Positions 6,593 through 8,348 of a stretch of DNA of 8,348 nucleotides are shown here, piece by piece. The position numbers were made by a program, and so were the translations under genes. The stretch is from CBETVX01 sp965539935 (lineage in GTDB: Bacteria > Bacillota > Clostridia > Peptostreptococcales > Caminicellaceae). The notes below the pieces were generated by a model. That model was not told the origin of the DNA. It worked only from the letters and a program-made list of their open reading frames with translations, and did not search any database. The stretch spans positions 1-8,348 of the forward strand of contig CBETVX010000083.1 of assembly GCA_965539935.1 (NCBI GenBank), given 5' to 3'. Position 1 is the first letter of the stretch. Each line of letters starts with the position of its first letter.

Positions 6593-6790
6593 TTATAATT
6601 TTACAACTTCAGATGCTTGAGGTCCTTTTTCACCCTCAACTACTTCAAATTCAACTTCTTGCTCTTCTTCTAATGACTTGTAACCATCACCAACAATTGC
6701 TGAATAATGTACAAATACATCATTTCCATCTTCTCCAGTTATAAATCCATAACCTTTTTCATTGTTGAACCATTTTACTTTACCTTTCAT
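6593..6790 (-). CDS. CspA-family cold-shock protein
   Basis: The small 65-residue protein is a single cold-shock domain that binds single-stranded RNA and DNA and acts as an RNA chaperone or transcription antiterminator. It opens with the family's MKGKVKWFNNEKGYGFI. RNP1 is KGYGFI (12-17) and RNP2 is VFVHYS (25-30). The end, EGEKGPQASEVVKL, is the usual last strand. The length matches the 65-67 residues typical of the family. HYSAI replaces the more common HFSAI, a mild aromatic swap in the binding face. The ATG start is preceded by AGGAGGA (6805-6799) at 8 bases. A consensus promoter about 60 bases upstream gives a leader of roughly 50 bases with AT-rich palindromes. Which paralogue (cspA, B, C or D) it is cannot be told from the sequence alone. 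Confidence 0.97.
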   Translation of the reverse strand: MKGKVKWFNNEKGYGFITGEDGNDVFVHYSAIVGDGYKSLEEEQEVEFEVVEGEKGPQASEVVKL

Positions 6791-6849
6791 TTAAACAATC
6801 CTCCTAAAAAATAAATCTTAAATATTAAGTATTTAGCTTAATTAAGTAA

Positions 6850-6878
6850 ATTTTAACACAGCAAATATCGAGTGTCAA
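6850..6878 (-). promoter_or_regulatory. Sigma-A promoter of cold-shock gene
   Basis: TTGACA (6878-6873), a 17-base spacer and TAAAAT (6855-6850) match at 6/6 and 5/6 positions. Transcription would start near 6843, giving a leader of about 50 bases before the ATG. The leader contains palindromes CTTAATTAAG (6837-6846) and CTTAAATATTAAG (6817-6829). Confidence 0.88.
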
Positions 6879-7037
6879 ACAAAATATATTCTTTTAATAT
6901 TAAATTCCCCAAATTTCTATTATATTATTCGTTTTTAATTGAACATTAAAAATTATATTTAATTCAAGAGTATGGATAAGAAGTTAAATTTTTGTATTAT
7001 ATTAAAACCCAGTCTCTAAAACTTCAATTATTATTTT

Positions 7038-7781
7038 TTATTTTTTACAAATAAAAATATTTCTTTCATCATTATTTTTATACATATTAAAAGTATAGTC
7101 ACCGTATACATTGACATTTTTAAATTTAGCTTCAAATAAATATTTTTTTATTTCATCAATTTTATAAGCTTTTTGATAATGAACTTCTTTAATCCTTTCG
7201 AATAAATTTCCTTTTTTTATAAACAAAGTTAATTCTAATTCACATATATTATCTATATTATCGAAATAATTCTCCCAAATATATGAGACATCATCAAAAT
7301 TTTCTGCAAAGGTATTATTCCCCAAAATATTAGATAACTTGTAATATGAACTAATATCAAAAATAAAAATCCCATTATCATTTAGAACTGAATAAACTTT
7401 TTTAAATGTATTGCATAACTTTTCTTCATCTATTATATAATTAAATCCATCACACATACATAATACACAATCCACTTTCTTAGAAAAGTCTAGCTCAGTA
7501 ATATCTTGTTTTATATATTTAACATTTATTCCTAAATCATGGGATTTGTTTTTTGCTATAGCTAACATTTCTGATGAAATATCAATACCTGTTATATTAT
7601 ATCCTTTCTTCCCTAATCTATTAGTAACATTTCCTGTTCCACATGCTAGTTCTAATATATTTTTAGGACTAATCTCCTCTCTTACTAATACTTCTTCAAT
7701 ATATTCAACCCATCGGTCATAGTCTACATCACTCATTAACTTATCATAAACCTCAGCAAATCTTCCATATGAATCCATCAT
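7038..7781 (-). CDS. Class I SAM-dependent methyltransferase, YqeM-like
   Basis: The 247-residue cytoplasmic protein has a Rossmann-type methyltransferase fold. Motif I is ILELACGTGN (42-51), the S-adenosylmethionine glycine loop. GIDIS (65-69) supplies the acidic residue that would hold the ribose of S-adenosylmethionine, and QDI (92-94) fits the adenine-contact position. The N-terminus YGRFAEVYDKLMSDVDYDRW (5-24) is characteristic of the YqeM-like group found in Firmicutes. The C-terminal half is Ile/Asn/Lys-rich and less conserved, as expected for the substrate part. The substrate is unknown. Two consecutive ATG codons (7781, 7778) follow AGGGGA at 5 and 8 bases, so the second may be the real start. 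In B. subtilis yqeM lies in the nadD-yqeK-rsfS neighbourhood; here the gene stands alone, so orthology to yqeM is uncertain. No strong terminator follows it. Confidence 0.88.
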   Translation of the reverse strand: MMDSYGRFAEVYDKLMSDVDYDRWVEYIEEVLVREEISPKNILELACGTGNVTNRLGKKGYNITGIDISSEMLAIAKNKSHDLGINVKYIKQDITELDFSKKVDCVLCMCDGFNYIIDEEKLCNTFKKVYSVLNDNGIFIFDISSYYKLSNILGNNTFAENFDDVSYIWENYFDNIDNICELELTLFIKKGNLFERIKEVHYQKAYKIDEIKKYLFEAKFKNVNVYGDYTFNMYKNNDERNIFICKK

Positions 7782-7843
7782 AATTTCCCCTTTTAATATT
7801 AAAGATTATCATTGATTAAGATTTATATCTAATACACTTTAAT

Positions 7844-7872
7844 ACTATATACAAACACAAAAATCAATTCAA
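7844..7872 (-). promoter_or_regulatory. Putative sigma-A promoter of methyltransferase gene
   Basis: TTGAAT (7872-7867), a 17-base spacer and TATAGT (7849-7844) match at 4/6 and 5/6 positions. The pair lies just past the terminator of the upstream spore protein gene and about 63 bases before the ATG, which supports an independent transcript. Confidence 0.6.
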
Positions 7873-7876
7873 GACA

Positions 7877-7912
7877 AAATATTAGCGAAGAAAAATTTCT
7901 TCGCTAATATTT
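7877..7912 (-). terminator. Intrinsic terminator of spore protein gene
   Basis: A perfect 17-bp inverted repeat (7877-7893 with 7896-7912) has GC-containing core AGCGAAG/CTTCGCT and a very short loop. On the - strand the stem ends in TATTT and is followed by TGTCTT, giving a modest U-tract. It is 38 bases beyond the stop codon of the small acid-soluble spore protein gene. Confidence 0.85.
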
Positions 7913-7949
7913 GAAAAATACATTATTATTTCATTATACTAATACTTAA

Positions 7950-8180
7950 CTATAAATTCTCTCTAGATTTTTCCTTTTCTTCTTTATTTTTTTTCATTTT
8001 TTTCTTCCTTACAGTTATCAATCCACCGATTTTTCCTGTTTCCTTTGCTGTAAGTGCTCCCCAACCATTCTCCATCACTTTATCGAGAAGTCCAAGTTCA
8101 GAGGCAATTTCATATTTCCATTTATCCTCAAGGGTCTCAATCTTAAATTTCCTATTCTTATTTCGATTCTGTGCTGACAT
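7950..8180 (-). CDS. Small acid-soluble spore protein, alpha/beta type
   Basis: Proteins of this family coat and protect DNA in dormant spores and are degraded on germination by the protease GPR. The 76-residue protein has the core YEIASELGLLDKV (23-35), which includes a GPR-type cleavage sequence EIASE (24-28), and the second conserved block NGWGALTAKETGKIGG (38-53). The N-terminus is basic and polar. The C-terminus after residue 57 is an unusually charged tail rich in Lys and Glu (RKKKMKKNKEEKEK and on), where classic members carry a short hydrophobic helix such as MVxxMI. The ATG start is preceded by GGGAGGG, with GGAGG (8192-8188) 7 bases away; this site can be masked by a hairpin. A strong terminator follows. 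Expression late in the forespore would be expected, but I find no convincing sigma-G promoter. Confidence 0.92.
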   Translation of the reverse strand: MSAQNRNKNRKFKIETLEDKWKYEIASELGLLDKVMENGWGALTAKETGKIGGLITVRKKKMKKNKEEKEKSRENL

Positions 8181-8185
8181 ATATA

Positions 8186-8217
8186 TCCCTCCCTCAATTA
8201 TATTATTGAGTAAGGGG
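8186..8217 (-). promoter_or_regulatory. Hairpin able to mask ribosome binding site of spore protein gene
   Basis: CTCAAT (8210-8205) pairs with ATTGAG (8198-8193) across a 6-base loop. Beyond one A.G mismatch, TTCCC (8212-8216) pairs with GGGAG (8187-8191, one G-U). The second helix covers most of the Shine-Dalgarno sequence. It forms only if transcription starts upstream of about 8217. Confidence 0.4.
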
Positions 8218-8348
8218 TAACTTTTTATACTATATTTAACAATTTATTTAAGAAAATGTAATAATTATATTTTACTATTGATTATTTTTTTATAAAATGT
8301 TATTCTCTTAATTGTCTTAAATGTTGTTTCCCACTCCCCCTTTAATAT
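8218..8348. other. AT-rich region at right edge without identifiable gene
   Basis: I see no supported gene here. A weak sigma-G-like pair (GTATA 8230-8226, 18 bases, AATAATA 8207-8201) would start RNA almost at the ribosome binding site. GGGGGAG (8340-8334) near the edge has no start codon at proper distance. A short - strand open tail ending at a TAA (8317-8319) could be the last codons of a gene outside the window. Confidence 0.4.

Noticed and set aside
6934..6966. AT-rich inverted repeat TTGAA..TTCAA after the methyltransferase gene as its terminator
   Set aside because: It is bulged, made almost only of A-T pairs, over 70 bases past the stop and has no U-tract.
8317..8348. Short - strand open tail (IKGGVGNNI then TAA) as the end of an upstream gene
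   Set aside because: There are only nine codons in the window and no recognisable family; it cannot be told from chance.

Overview
The window looks like a piece of chromosome from an AT-rich, endospore-forming member of the Clostridia/Tissierellia group. The evidence is the very low GC content in and between genes, strong AGGAGG-type ribosome binding sites, a T-box leader on thrS, a YtxC-family sporulation gene and an alpha/beta-type small acid-soluble spore protein. The taxonomic placement is inference; no marker in the window fixes a genus.

Layout, left to right. The 3' end of an FtsH-like protease gene runs off the left edge on the + strand. Everything else is on the - strand. The FtsH-like gene and thrS converge on a shared 14-bp terminator hairpin (749-785). 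thrS (801-2726) follows a threonine T-box leader with its own consensus promoter (2778-3059). Upstream of that lie a DUF445 membrane protein gene (3091-3693) and ytxC (3813-4727). A stretch of about 300 bases with no protein gene (4728-5035) holds the ytxC start signals and the terminator of a tRNA cluster. The cluster reads Val(UAC), a 162-base gap, Phe(GAA), Gly(GCC), Cys(GCA), all with encoded CCA, and is driven by a consensus promoter at 5534-5562. Then come hslO (Hsp33, 5626-6510), a cold-shock protein gene (6593-6790), a class I SAM methyltransferase gene (7038-7781) and the spore protein gene (7950-8180). The last 168 bases contain no identifiable gene.

How the genes relate. Most are separate transcription units, each with a recognisable promoter, a terminator or both. 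The common theme is translation and protein quality control: threonyl-tRNA supply controlled by uncharged tRNA-Thr, a tRNA cluster, a redox chaperone, a cold-shock RNA chaperone and an AAA protease. Two sporulation genes, ytxC and the spore protein gene, are interspersed. The ytxC-thrS neighbourhood resembles that of Bacillus subtilis, where ytxC lies next to thrS.

I do not see a defence island, mobile element, CRISPR array or evident new multi-gene system. The points most worth a second look are the divergent FtsH-like protein, a hairpin that can mask the ribosome binding site of the spore protein gene, a possible sigma-E-type promoter in front of ytxC, and the structured gap inside the tRNA cluster.
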